Below, in pieces: positions 18,396-26,638 of a stretch of 32,998 bases of DNA (position 1 is its first letter; every line of letters starts with the position of its first letter). Origin of the DNA: Emiliania huxleyi CCMP1516 (lineage: Eukaryota; Haptophyta; Isochrysidales; Noelaerhabdaceae); NCBI RefSeq assembly GCF_000372725.1, contig NW_005197426.1, positions 421,750 to 454,747 on the forward strand, in the 5' to 3' direction. The translations under genes were made by a program, and so were the position numbers. The notes beneath the pieces are model-generated. The model ran no database searches. It was not told where the DNA came from and saw nothing but the letters and a program-made list of their open reading frames with translations.

Positions 18396-18816
18396 AGGGG
18401 GGGGGGGGGGGCTACATCCGCCCGCACTTGGGGGGCTAACCTGGTAGAGTGATTGATTTGTGGTTTCCTTTCCTCTTCGGTGTCCGAGAGATCCTTCCGA
18501 GTCGCGCGTGGCTGAGATCGCTCTCTTTGCTTTGAAAGACTCTTTCAGTCTTTGCGTGTTTTTGGCCCCGAGCGTGCGGTCGTGCGGGACGCGTGGCAAC
18601 GAGTGGAAGTGCGGCGACCGGCGTCGCCAATCCGCTGCGATGACGCGCACGATTAGGATTACCGCAACAAATACTATTGAAACAAACTACAAGCGGTTCG
18701 ATCGTCCTCCGTCTGCGTCGGTAGCGTCGCGCACTTGAGTCCCAACCGGGGGCCGCACTCGTGTTCTGCGCGCCCAGGACCGGGGACTACGGCGCGGGTG
18801 TGCTCGCTCTGAACGC
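18396..18816. other. Convergent 3' flanks of twinfilin and the fusion gene
   Basis: A homopolymer G run lies at about 18398-18410. The rest is unique sequence without a supported gene. Confidence 0.5.
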
Positions 18817-20188
18817 TCAGTAGCCGTCGGACGAGTGGGTGACCGAGTGGCTCGGCAGCGCCTGCGCGACCAGCTCGGCGACTGCAGCGTGGTCCCGCAT
18901 GCCGCGGCCAGGCGGCCCTCCCTCCGCTCCTCCGAAGCCGACCGAGTAGCCGTAGATGTGCACGCTCGCCTGCAGGGAGGCTCGGGCAAGGCTCCACGGA
19001 GGGGCGCACGGGCAAGCGAGCCGCTAGCTGTGCGGCTTCGCCCCGCCAGGCCCGCCGTCGCTCCGCACGATCCGGCCGCCGCCGAGGGGCTCGCAGCGGT
19101 AGCCGAGCGCCTCGAAGCGGTTGATGGCCGCCTGAGGGGAAGGGTCCGAGAGCGGGGTCTGAGCGGGGTCCGAGCGGCGCCTCCGCACGGTCGACTAGCC
19201 GCCGGCCTCGGCCACGTCGGCGTGGTACGAGCCGCGCCCCGACCGCACTGCGAAGAAGGGCGCGCCGCCGGAGCCTGGCGGGGGAGAGACGCGCAGGCAG
19301 GCGTACTTGAAGCGGCCGACGGCGATCTCCACCCGCGAGGAGAGGGCCGCCGCCTCGCCCGCGCCCGCGCCCTCGGCCGGCGCACCCTCGCCCCGCTGCA
19401 GCAGGCGGGCCGCCTTTGCTCCATCCGCCTCCGACGTGAAGCGCAGCTCCCCCTGCGGAGCGTGCGAGCCGACGCGTGTCAGCAGAGGTGGAGCCGAGAG
19501 TCGACCAATCGCGCCTCGACTGAAGGCTCACAGAAGGCTCCGCTAGAGGGTTCCGCGCTGGAAGGTTCCTAGAAGGTTCTCTCGCCTGCGGAGAGACGAC
19601 GGCGTCGAGGCGCTCGTCCAGCTCGCCCATCGGCACCGCCTCCACGATCTGCTCGTTCAGGGCGAGCCCAATCACCTGCGGCCGCCCTCCGCCCTGCAGC
19701 CGCCGCTGCCGCGAGATGAAGGCGTCGTAGTAGCCTCGCCCGTGCCCGAGCCGACCGCAGCGCGCGTCGAAGGCGACGCCGGGCACGAGGAGGAGCGAGA
19801 GGTCCTCGCTCTCGGTCAGGTCCTCCATCGAGGCGGCCGCGGCCTCGTCCGGCTCGGGGATCCCCCACTTGGTGCGCGGCAGCGCCTTTGCCGCCTCCAA
19901 GTCGCCACTCAGGCCGAGCATCTTCATGTCGGTCGGCGAGCGGCCGCAAACGCGCGGCACGGCGACGCGAACGCCGCGCGCCAGCAGGTCGGCGACGATG
20001 GGCCACGTGTCCACCTCGTTGCACGCCCCCTCCATCGGAAGGTATATCGAGGCTGCGCCGGTGCAGGATGCAAAGGCGGGCACCGAGCGCAGCTGCTCGA
20101 GCACGGCGGCGGACTGAGAGGCGCGCTGCGCCGGCGTGATGGACGACAGCGCGGCGGCCACGCTCGCGCGGAGGCTTGGCTTGCTCAT
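18817..20188 (-). CDS. 5-formyltetrahydrofolate cyclo-ligase fused to Janus/PHPT1 phosphohistidine phosphatase
   Basis: Exons 20188-19586, 19452-19207, 19131-19042 and 18969-18817 give 363 residues; all three introns are GC-AG and phase 0. Residues 1 to about 220 are 5-formyl-THF cyclo-ligase (MTHFS), which converts 5-formyl-THF with ATP to 5,10-methenyl-THF in one-carbon metabolism. The ATP-binding block GRLGHGRGYYDAFISR and the final LDERLDAVVSPQ|GELRF are clear. Residues about 240-363 match the 14-kDa phosphohistidine phosphatase/Janus-Ocnus family: VEIAVGRFKYACLRV, GSYHADVAE with H278 at the catalytic His position, LGGGRI, VHIYGYSVGFG and a C-terminal THSSDGY. The second exon contains both the end of MTHFS and the start of PHPT1 with no stop between them, so one polypeptide is likely. 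No targeting peptide is obvious. Two genes sharing an exon would be the only alternative and is unlikely. Confidence 0.8.
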
Positions 20189-20834
20189 CGCGCGGATCCT
20201 TGAGGAAGGGCGGACCCGGCCCTCCGCGCGTCAAGGGGCGGGCCGGCCCTAGATCGGAGTTCCCCTCTTTCTTGAGGTGTGAACAGGCCAGCGCACACCG
20301 CCATACGAGGTATTTTCTTCTAAGGCTGTGAACTTGAACAGAGTCATACCAACACCGTGGCTCGTTACGGCACGCATGGGGGGCCTCCCGGACGTATGAC
20401 CCTAGTCCAATAAGTCCCACAAACAAAGCGGCGGAGATGGCGGGGGAGGGCGGGGGATCGAGGAAGCACGACTCGCACCGACCCTTCACGAACCGAAAGG
20501 CTGCACCCGGGGAAGGCACAGTAATCCGTGTGAGTGCCGCGGTCGCGGTCGCGCGGCCAGCGCGCGGCGGGCCAGGGCGATGCATGATGATGACCGAGAG
20601 CGTGGTGCAGCGCCACGCCAGGCGCCAGCGTCCCCGCGCCTCTTCACACTCTGTTTTACATCTGGCCGACGCGCCGATGCTAGGTAGGATGCTAGGTAGG
20701 GCGATGCGCGGTGATGACAGAGAGCCCTGGCGAGGTACTTCCAGCCTGCTGTGGGAACAGCTGAGCAGTCAGTCTCGCCGAGGGAGCCGCACCGTACGCT
20801 CCGGCGTGTACTCATTCCACCCTTCTTTCCGACG
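20189..20834. other. Divergent intergenic region
   Basis: This is the 5' region for the fusion gene (-) and the membrane protein (+). A gtgtgaacag word near 20278 resembles part of the 65-bp twinfilin array. The pair gctaggta(g)g occurs twice at about 20680-20700. No gene is supported. Confidence 0.45.
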
Positions 20835-21704
20835 ATGCGCTGCGCGGTCAGCAGGCTCTCAATCCCGTGGGCGACGCTCCTCTACCTCCTCCTGCACGTC
20901 CTCGCCTTCCTGCCCTCCGAGTCGGACCGCGCGGCGATGCTCGAGGACGGCTGGGGCTGGCTCGCGGTGCTGCAGACCGTCTACGATAAGCGCGCCGCGC
21001 CAGACGCGCTGCAGCGTTTCGCGTGGCTGCTCCTCTCGCCGCTCTTCCTCGCGGTCGAGTGGCTGGGCACGTCGCGGCTGCTCTTCACGTGCAACGTCCT
21101 CTGCGCCCTCCTCACGCTCGATCGGAGGCAAGAGTACTCGCCCGGCCGCGACTCGGTCTTCGACCCCTTTGTTGACGCCTCGTGCAGCGCGGATCGGCTC
21201 GAGTGGCGGTGCGGCTACCGGCCGGAGGAGCCGCAATGGCGGTGCTCCGCGCGTGAGATTGCAGCCTTCAAGTGGTGCTGCGGCAGCAACACCTACGTGC
21301 CAGTCATCGGCATGCTCGGCGCGGTGCTTGCCAGCCGCGTCGCCGGGCGCGCGCTCCCTCCGGGCTGGGGCCGCGCCGTGCTGCACGCCGCGCTCTCCCT
21401 CGGCTGGCTCTGCGTCTCGGTCGGGCTGATGTACTCGCTCGGCGACGCGCACACGACGCACGAGACTCCGTGGCGCGACGTGGGCGGGTGGAGGCCGTGT
21501 GCGCTCTCCTTCCTCTCCCCCGCCGCCCACTCGGCGTGGATCTTCCAGGGCTGGCTCGTCGCCTCCCTCTTGCTGTGGCAGGCGGGGACGCGCCCCTCCG
21601 GCCGGACCTGGCCCGTCGCCTCGCGGCCGGCGCAGAATGCCGGCGCGGAGCCGCTCCTCGTGAGCGGCGGCCCGGCGGCGGCGGAGCAGAGCCCGGGCAG
21701 CTAA
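20835..21704 (+). CDS. Unknown multi-pass membrane protein
   Basis: This single-exon frame encodes 289 residues. Hydrophobic segments are at about 9-27 (IPWATLLYLLLHVLAFL), 58-90 (FAWLLLSPLFLAVEWLG, LLFTCNVLCALL), 154-172, 177-200 (HAALSLGWLCVSVGLMYSL) and 223-248. That gives about five or six membrane passes. A hydrophilic Cys-rich loop between passes 3 and 4 (about 117-153) contains CSADRLEWRC, WRCS and KWCCG, so it is probably lumenal or extracellular and disulfide-bonded. I do not recognise a family. The ATG at 20835 is chosen because it directly precedes the first hydrophobic segment. AATAAA words at 21936-21945 lie about 230 bp past the stop. Confidence 0.6.
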   Translation: MRCAVSRLSIPWATLLYLLLHVLAFLPSESDRAAMLEDGWGWLAVLQTVYDKRAAPDALQRFAWLLLSPLFLAVEWLGTSRLLFTCNVLCALLTLDRRQEYSPGRDSVFDPFVDASCSADRLEWRCGYRPEEPQWRCSAREIAAFKWCCGSNTYVPVIGMLGAVLASRVAGRALPPGWGRAVLHAALSLGWLCVSVGLMYSLGDAHTTHETPWRDVGGWRPCALSFLSPAAHSAWIFQGWLVASLLLWQAGTRPSGRTWPVASRPAQNAGAEPLLVSGGPAAAEQSPGS

Positions 21705-22256
21705 CAATAGCGAAACGGTCAAACTCTGACGAGAGATGGATAGTGGGCCCCTGGTGTAGGGATCTTATCGAGGTAGGATTTCTAGCTGTTCGTATACTAG
21801 TACACAATCATTTGTGACATTTCGTCTCTCTCTCTGGACTCTGGCGCTTCTGGGCGGTATTCCATCTTGCATGGAGGAAAATCCACAGTGCACCACAGGC
21901 CAACGGGCGGGCGTGTAGGCGCAGCCGCCGGGGGAAATAAATAAAACGGACGACTCACTGCACACTACTGGAGATGGGTGAAAAGGAACAGGTCCAGGCC
22001 CGTGCGATGTTTGTGCAACTTCTTTTTTTTTGTGGGGGGGGGGGGGTCGGCTAGCCGGGTCGTCCTCCCGATAATCTGTCTCACTTCGGGGACTAGCATA
22101 TCATCATTATTTTTTATTGGCGAGATCAATTCACGCCATCAGAAAGAAAGAAAAAACACACCAGCCAACGCCGCATTTTTGGAACAACCAGGCAACTCGT
22201 TCCGGGCGGCGCGCGATCCCCTTTGGCACGCTCTTTGGCCTCCGCCACATTACGCT
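21705..22256. other. Intergenic with poly-T/poly-G tract
   Basis: A T run followed by a long G run occupies about 22021-22046. Two AATAAA words lie at about 21935-21945. No gene is supported. The last ~100 bp are the 5' region of the U-box gene. Confidence 0.5.
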
Positions 22257-23224
22257 ATGGCCGCTTGCTGCGTCGCCCTGCCCGTCACGCCTCCGGCTCC
22301 CGCTCCTCCGTGCACCTGTCGTCGTATCGCCGAGGGCTTCCTGTGTCCAATAAAGAAGGAGCTGCCGCTTGACCCGGTTATTGCGGAAGACGGCTTTATG
22401 TACGAGCGTGGTAGCATCGAGATGTGGCTGCAGCATCGGTCGACGTCACCGATCACCAACCTGCCGATTGGCGAGCGGCTACTTCCGGCGCTGCAGGCTC
22501 GCACGCACACAGCTAAAATTCTGCTGCCGTCGCCCTCACGAGCGCCAATGCCCTCGGCGATCGAGTCCCTGTCACTCACTCCGCCTCCTCGCCCCACCAG
22601 TGCCGCTCGGCGATCGAGGAGCTTGTGCGGAGCGGCCTCGTTGACGACCTCGCTGACAGCTGGATCGAGCGCATACGACACGAGGCCACGGTCGCCGAGA
22701 TCCGGCGCCGCGCCGAGGCGGGTGAGGTCGACGCGATGCTCAAGCTCGGCGCCTGGCATCACACGGGCCAGATGGGGCTCCCGATGTCGCACGCGGAGGG
22801 CTTCCGCTGGTGCAGGCGGGCCGCCGAACTGGGTTCACTTTATGCCTACGCGAGCGCCGGCTTGTGCCTTGTCGGCGGCAGGGGTGTGGATGCGGACGTG
22901 CCGCAGGGGCTGAGCCTCATCTCGGCGGCCGCGGTGGGCGGGCTCGAGTTCGCGTCGAACTGGCTCGGCGAGTGGTTCCTCGCCGGGCAGTATGGTCTGC
23001 CCAAGGACCCGAGCAGGGCAGCCTACTGGTTCGCAAAGGTGGTCGACGGGGCGGCTCACTCGCTCGACGGCGCTGCCTGCCCTCGCGTGCGCGGACACCG
23101 TGAGCGTGCCGCCGAACGGCTCTCACTACTGAGCGCTATCTGCACTCCCGCTGGCCCCGAGGAGGCGCTGCCGGAGTGCATCAAGGGCGAGGCCGGAGGC
23201 ACTCACTGGGTTGGGCGAGCCTAG
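22257..23224 (+). CDS. U-box / Sel1-repeat protein (putative E3 ubiquitin ligase)
   Basis: Exons 22257-22496 and 22601-23224 encode 287 residues. A U-box at about 24-90 begins IAEGFLCPIKKELPLDPVIA and shows the expected DG..YER..I..WL and SP.TN patterns. U-boxes recruit E2 enzymes and give E3 ligase activity. After the splice (LLPALQ|CRSAIEELVRSG) about three Sel1-type repeats follow (about 115-230; e.g. GEVDAMLKLGAWHHTGQMG and YGLPKDPSRAAYWFAKV), a helical scaffold for substrate or partner binding. The intron is GC-AG (CTGCAG|GCTCGC...CACCAG|TGC), phase 0. The start ATG lies in GCTATGG context and leads directly into the U-box. No transmembrane segment is seen. The E3 role is inferred from the domain; the target is unknown. 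Confidence 0.8.
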
Positions 23225-23465
23225 GGCGGGCGCTGTAAGAGCGGCGCTGCTTGCGTGTGTCGCCAACTCGCCAACTTGCGCGCGGACAGAGTAACGCGCA
23301 CTATGTTTCACTTGCCTGCCATCTATGGCATGGACAGACATCTCATGCGCATGGTGTGCGTACAGGTTGTCACGTGTGTGGCGAATCAATGTGATATACG
23401 GCTCTAAGTGTGTGGGGTTAGCACATCCACATGGGGACCACAATCCACATCGGATCGTCACACGT
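23225..23465. other. Intergenic 3' flank
   Basis: Unique sequence between the U-box gene and the TIR element, with no supported gene. Confidence 0.4.
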
Positions 23466-23473
23466 CAGTGAGT

Positions 23474-24397
23474 ACTGGTTGGGTAGTAGTCTAAGTTCTG
23501 AGCCTCGAGGCTGAGCGGGTCTAAGTGTGACTAGTCACGCTGGGGTGCTTACGCGGTCTAAGATCAGCGAGAGCCTCTTACATCGGCTAAGTCGGCCGTG
23601 GCACAGCCTGGGGCCAAGAGGCTCCCACCGTGATCAACGATACGCATACACGGCGCTAGCCCCCAAATTTTCTTCGCCTGCGGCGGGCGCCTTCTAATCC
23701 GGATCGATCCTTCTCATGCTCAGCAATCGCCGCCTCAGCATCCTCCTCTTCCGATTCTCGTTGCTCTTCTTGAGCGCAATCTTCAAGCCAAACAGTTCTC
23801 ACAAATAGCCTCAAGCTCAAACAAACGCATGTCAAGGAAGCCTGTGTATGCTGGTCCTCTTTGAACGATCCGCGCGTGAGGTAGATCTAGCATAGGGCCT
23901 TGTTGGCAGCAGCCAGCTTGTTGCGCTGCTTCGTTGCGATGAGCTGATTGGGATCGCAGAAGTGCATGCCAAGCACCGCCACGATCTTGAAGCAGAACAC
24001 ATCGCAACCGCATCGTCCGCACTGCCATCGGCATGCCGCGCCCGCCGCTTCGCCGCAGCCGCCTTAAGACACGCATAGCGGCAGCACATGGTACGGTGCG
24101 CGTACTTGAGCAGGAGTTGCGCGCCGCAAGTAGCGCACTGGCCCTGGGACAAGGCGATATGGCGTCGTGCGCGGCATACGTTGGTCGGGACGCGTCCAGG
24201 TATTTTTCGGGTAAACCTGGACTTTTGCAGGTATACCCGGGTTTTACCCGGATTTGGCCTTGTGCCGTCTAAGTTCATGGCCCCCGACCATACAGCGTCT
24301 AAGTCCGAGCCCGGCTCCGTGCGGGGGCTAAGTTGAGCGCTCGCTCGCTGCAGAGGCTAAGTGTAGAGCGACCCTCTAGCCCTACTACCCAACCATT
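23474..24397. mobile_element. 924-bp TIR element with 8-bp target duplication (hAT-like)
   Basis: The 16-bp terminal inverted repeats are actggttgggtagtag at 23474-23489 and its reverse complement with one mismatch at 24382-24397. The 8-mer cagtgagt flanks both ends directly (23466-23473 and 24398-24405). An 8-bp duplication is typical of hAT elements, though other superfamilies also give 8 bp. Subterminal regions carry many (g)(t/g)ctaagt words: left at about 23490-23590, right at 24269-24363. That is like transposase-binding sites. The element is too short for a hAT transposase and is probably a deletion derivative. Confidence 0.75.
23783..24278 (-). pseudogene. Cys-rich coding remnants inside the TIR element
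   Basis: Two frames on the minus strand look protein-like but do not connect. One contains CATCGAQLLLKYAHRTMCCR followed by a Lys/Arg-rich run (about 24175-24050). The other, a frame shift away, reads CRWQCGRCGCDVFCFKIVAV and ends NKLAAANKALC-stop at 23887. Both carry closely spaced cysteines suggesting zinc binding. They could be one zinc-finger gene broken by a frameshift or joined by an unrecognised intron. I do not recognise the family. Confidence 0.3.
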
Positions 24398-24719
24398 CAG
24401 TGAGTCACCCACAGATCGCCCGCGCGCATTATTGTAAATAGCAGCGGCCAATTTGGAGGTCGGGCATCGAAATCAATAGAAACGGGGACACCGCGTGCTC
24501 TCGAGCACTTGAAGCAACGAGTTTATGTTTGGATTGCTCTCAACTCTGCGACCTCGCGAGAGCCGAGACCAATAGTTTCTCTCTCATTCTCTCGACCGGC
24601 GTCGCGGTCTCTCTCTTGCACACACCACAACTAAGGCGGCTCGCTCACGCCTCTCTCACGACGGGCAAACGGGAGCCCTCTCACCTAGAATTCCAGAGGG
24701 CCAGCGCTTCTCCGAGCAA
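24398..24719. other. Intergenic
   Basis: Right flank of the TIR element and 3' flank of the minus-strand gene ending at 24720. No gene is supported. Confidence 0.45.
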
Positions 24720-26339
24720 CTAGCCGATTACACCCCTCCTCCTCTCGGGCGGCGTCCTCAGGATGCGCGACAGGTCGAGGAAGGCGTACTGGTCAAAGTC
24801 GCAGTGCCACTCCTGTCCGGCGCGCAGGTTGAAGAGATCGGCGCGGTTCGAGCACATCTTGCTGTAGAGACAGACCTCGAGGAAGAAGATCGAGTCGGTG
24901 GAGTAGCCGTTGTTGCCGCGGCAGTTTTTGTTGCCGCTCCAACCCGAGCAGTGGCCGAGGCGGGGCGAGTTCCGAAAGTCGAGCTGGTTGGGCGCGTGCG
25001 CGAAGATGATGCCGCGCCGTCCCTGCCCCGGCAGCCGCCCCTGCGCTGCGCACACCTGCCACTCGAGGTTGCGGCAGATGTTGTAGGGCACCCGCCGCCC
25101 GAAGAGCGCGAGCATGTTGATCGATGCCTGCACGCACTTCTCGGCGTGGCCAGACTCGGTCCCGCCCGCGTTGGAGCAGAACCACTCTATCGACTCGTCG
25201 AAGCCGAGCAGCGCTGGCGCGGGGTGCGCAAAGTGGGGCGGCTGGTGGGCGACGCCGAGGTCGCCGGAGTTACCCTCGTACCAGTTGTTGTAGCAGTGGG
25301 TGCCCGAAACCGTGTCGGCAAAGTAGGTGTCTGCGTGCTGCCACTGCGCGTGGTTGTCCCTCTGCCGCTCAAAGCAGGACCCCCGCAGCCCTTGCGCCGG
25401 GTCCCACTTGTGCCACGGCTCGGAGCCCCACATCGCGCGAAATACGAAGGACGCGTCCTTGAGCAGCTCCTCGCACAGCCGGCACCGCTCGCAATCCTGC
25501 CCGCGCATCGGCGGCATCGGAGACGGCGGCGGTGGTGGTCTCGGCGGCGGTGGGGCTGGCGGCGGCTGCGGCGGCGCGAGGCAGTGGAGCTGCTCTCCAG
25601 ATGCTCTGCAAGTTGAGCCGTAATACTCGCACCGGCTATAGACCCGGCCGCCCGCCTGGTCGTCGCGCGCGATGTAGGCGTTGCGACACGCTGCCTCGTT
25701 GCCGTTGAGCGACTTGCACCAGCGGCTGCCGCTAGACGCTCCGACTATCTGCTGAAGCGCGCTCTCCTCGGTGCCGTCCAACAGCACCATCCCTCTCGCC
25801 CAGTCGCACGGCGGCGGCGAGGGCGGCGGCGGGAAGGGCGGCGGCGGGGAGGGTGGCGGCGGTAGCGGAGGCGGCGGCGACGGCGGCGGCGGCGACGGCG
25901 GCGGTGCGATGAAGCCGAGCATGCCGAAGACGGGAGTGATGACTGGCAGGGCGCCTCGCTGGGCAGGCCCGACGGCGAGGGCGGCGAAGGCGAAGAGGAG
26001 GAGGACCATCAGCGCATTCCAGGCGAGGCACATTGGTATCATTCGCCGGCAGGTGAGTTTATCCGCCGCCGGGGCCGCGGCCGGGGCCGCGGCCGGGGGC
26101 ACGTCATCTGCCACATGTCCATGTCCATGTGCATGTTGTGCATGAGGGCGTGCCGGTCTCTGTGCCGAGCCAAGCACGACCATTCGATGCTCAGACGCCG
26201 CGTGGGGCTCCTCGCACTCCGCAGGGGGAAGCTCCTCTCCCATCTCTACGTATTTCTCAGCCGTCCGCTTCGACGGCCTCGACGGCCTCCAGGGCCTCGC
26301 ACTGGCGCCGCGCCCGGCGGCGTGCGGCGAGACGGTCAT
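24720..26339 (-). CDS. Type II membrane protein with pherophorin-like Pro linkers and Cys-rich ectodomain
   Basis: Single frame of 539 residues. Residues 1 to about 100 are hydrophilic and Ala/Pro/His-rich (HAQHAHGHGHV). One strong transmembrane helix follows (about 103-125, MCLAWNALMVLLLFAFAALA) with basic residues just before it (KLTCRR), giving a signal-anchor with the C terminus outside. Next are a Pro/Ser linker of PPPSPPPP type (about 146-176), a small Cys-containing module (about 178-255, CDWARG...WCKSLNGNEAAC), a second proline linker (about 257-277), and a large Cys-rich module to the end. The last contains repeated C-x2-C and SGHAEKCVQASINMLALFG. Proline linkers of this kind are found in algal extracellular matrix proteins. 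I do not recognise the ectodomain. In-frame ATGs at 26243 and near the helix are alternative starts. Confidence 0.65.
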   Translation of the reverse strand: MTVSPHAAGRGASARPWRPSRPSKRTAEKYVEMGEELPPAECEEPHAASEHRMVVLGSAQRPARPHAQHAHGHGHVADDVPPAAAPAAAPAADKLTCRRMIPMCLAWNALMVLLLFAFAALAVGPAQRGALPVITPVFGMLGFIAPPPSPPPPSPPPPLPPPPSPPPPFPPPPSPPPCDWARGMVLLDGTEESALQQIVGASSGSRWCKSLNGNEAACRNAYIARDDQAGGRVYSRCEYYGSTCRASGEQLHCLAPPQPPPAPPPPRPPPPPSPMPPMRGQDCERCRLCEELLKDASFVFRAMWGSEPWHKWDPAQGLRGSCFERQRDNHAQWQHADTYFADTVSGTHCYNNWYEGNSGDLGVAHQPPHFAHPAPALLGFDESIEWFCSNAGGTESGHAEKCVQASINMLALFGRRVPYNICRNLEWQVCAAQGRLPGQGRRGIIFAHAPNQLDFRNSPRLGHCSGWSGNKNCRGNNGYSTDSIFFLEVCLYSKMCSNRADLFNLRAGQEWHCDFDQYAFLDLSRILRTPPERRRGVIG

Positions 26340-26429
26340 GCCGGGCGAAGCATCTGCGGGCGACGGCGGGCACTCCGGCGCTTTAGTTTACGGCTGGCGT
26401 GTGAAGCCGTGCGCGTGTACGTTTTTGTT

Positions 26430-26545
26430 TCTTTTTTGGTGTACCTGTGTTGTGCCAGTGCGCGAGGTCCCGTTGTGAGGGATTAAAATATTTCTTTTCT
26501 TTTCTTTTGTGTGTGCTAGTGTGCGCCAGTCCACGCCCTTGCCGC
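26430..26545 (+). repeat. GTGCCAGTGCG dispersed repeat, plus orientation
   Basis: Reads ttggtgtacctgtgttgtgc, cagtgcgcgaggtcccgt, tgtgagggatta, then a T/C-rich stretch and a second gtgtgcgccagtcc. It is shortened relative to 16105-16275. It ends about 95 bp before the start codon of the MORN gene. Confidence 0.7.
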
Positions 26546-26638
26546 GCCCCGCGGCGATACTTTTTTCCCTCTCTCTGGCCCGAGCGCGTTGTGGGCACAG
26601 GACGCCGTGGGGCTAATACCCTCTGTCCGTCCTCGGAT

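Noticed and set aside
18835..19572. 245-codon plus-strand frame opposite the MTHFS-PHPT1 gene
   Set aside because: The minus strand in the same region gives PHPT1 motifs across three exons; the plus frame is an antisense shadow.
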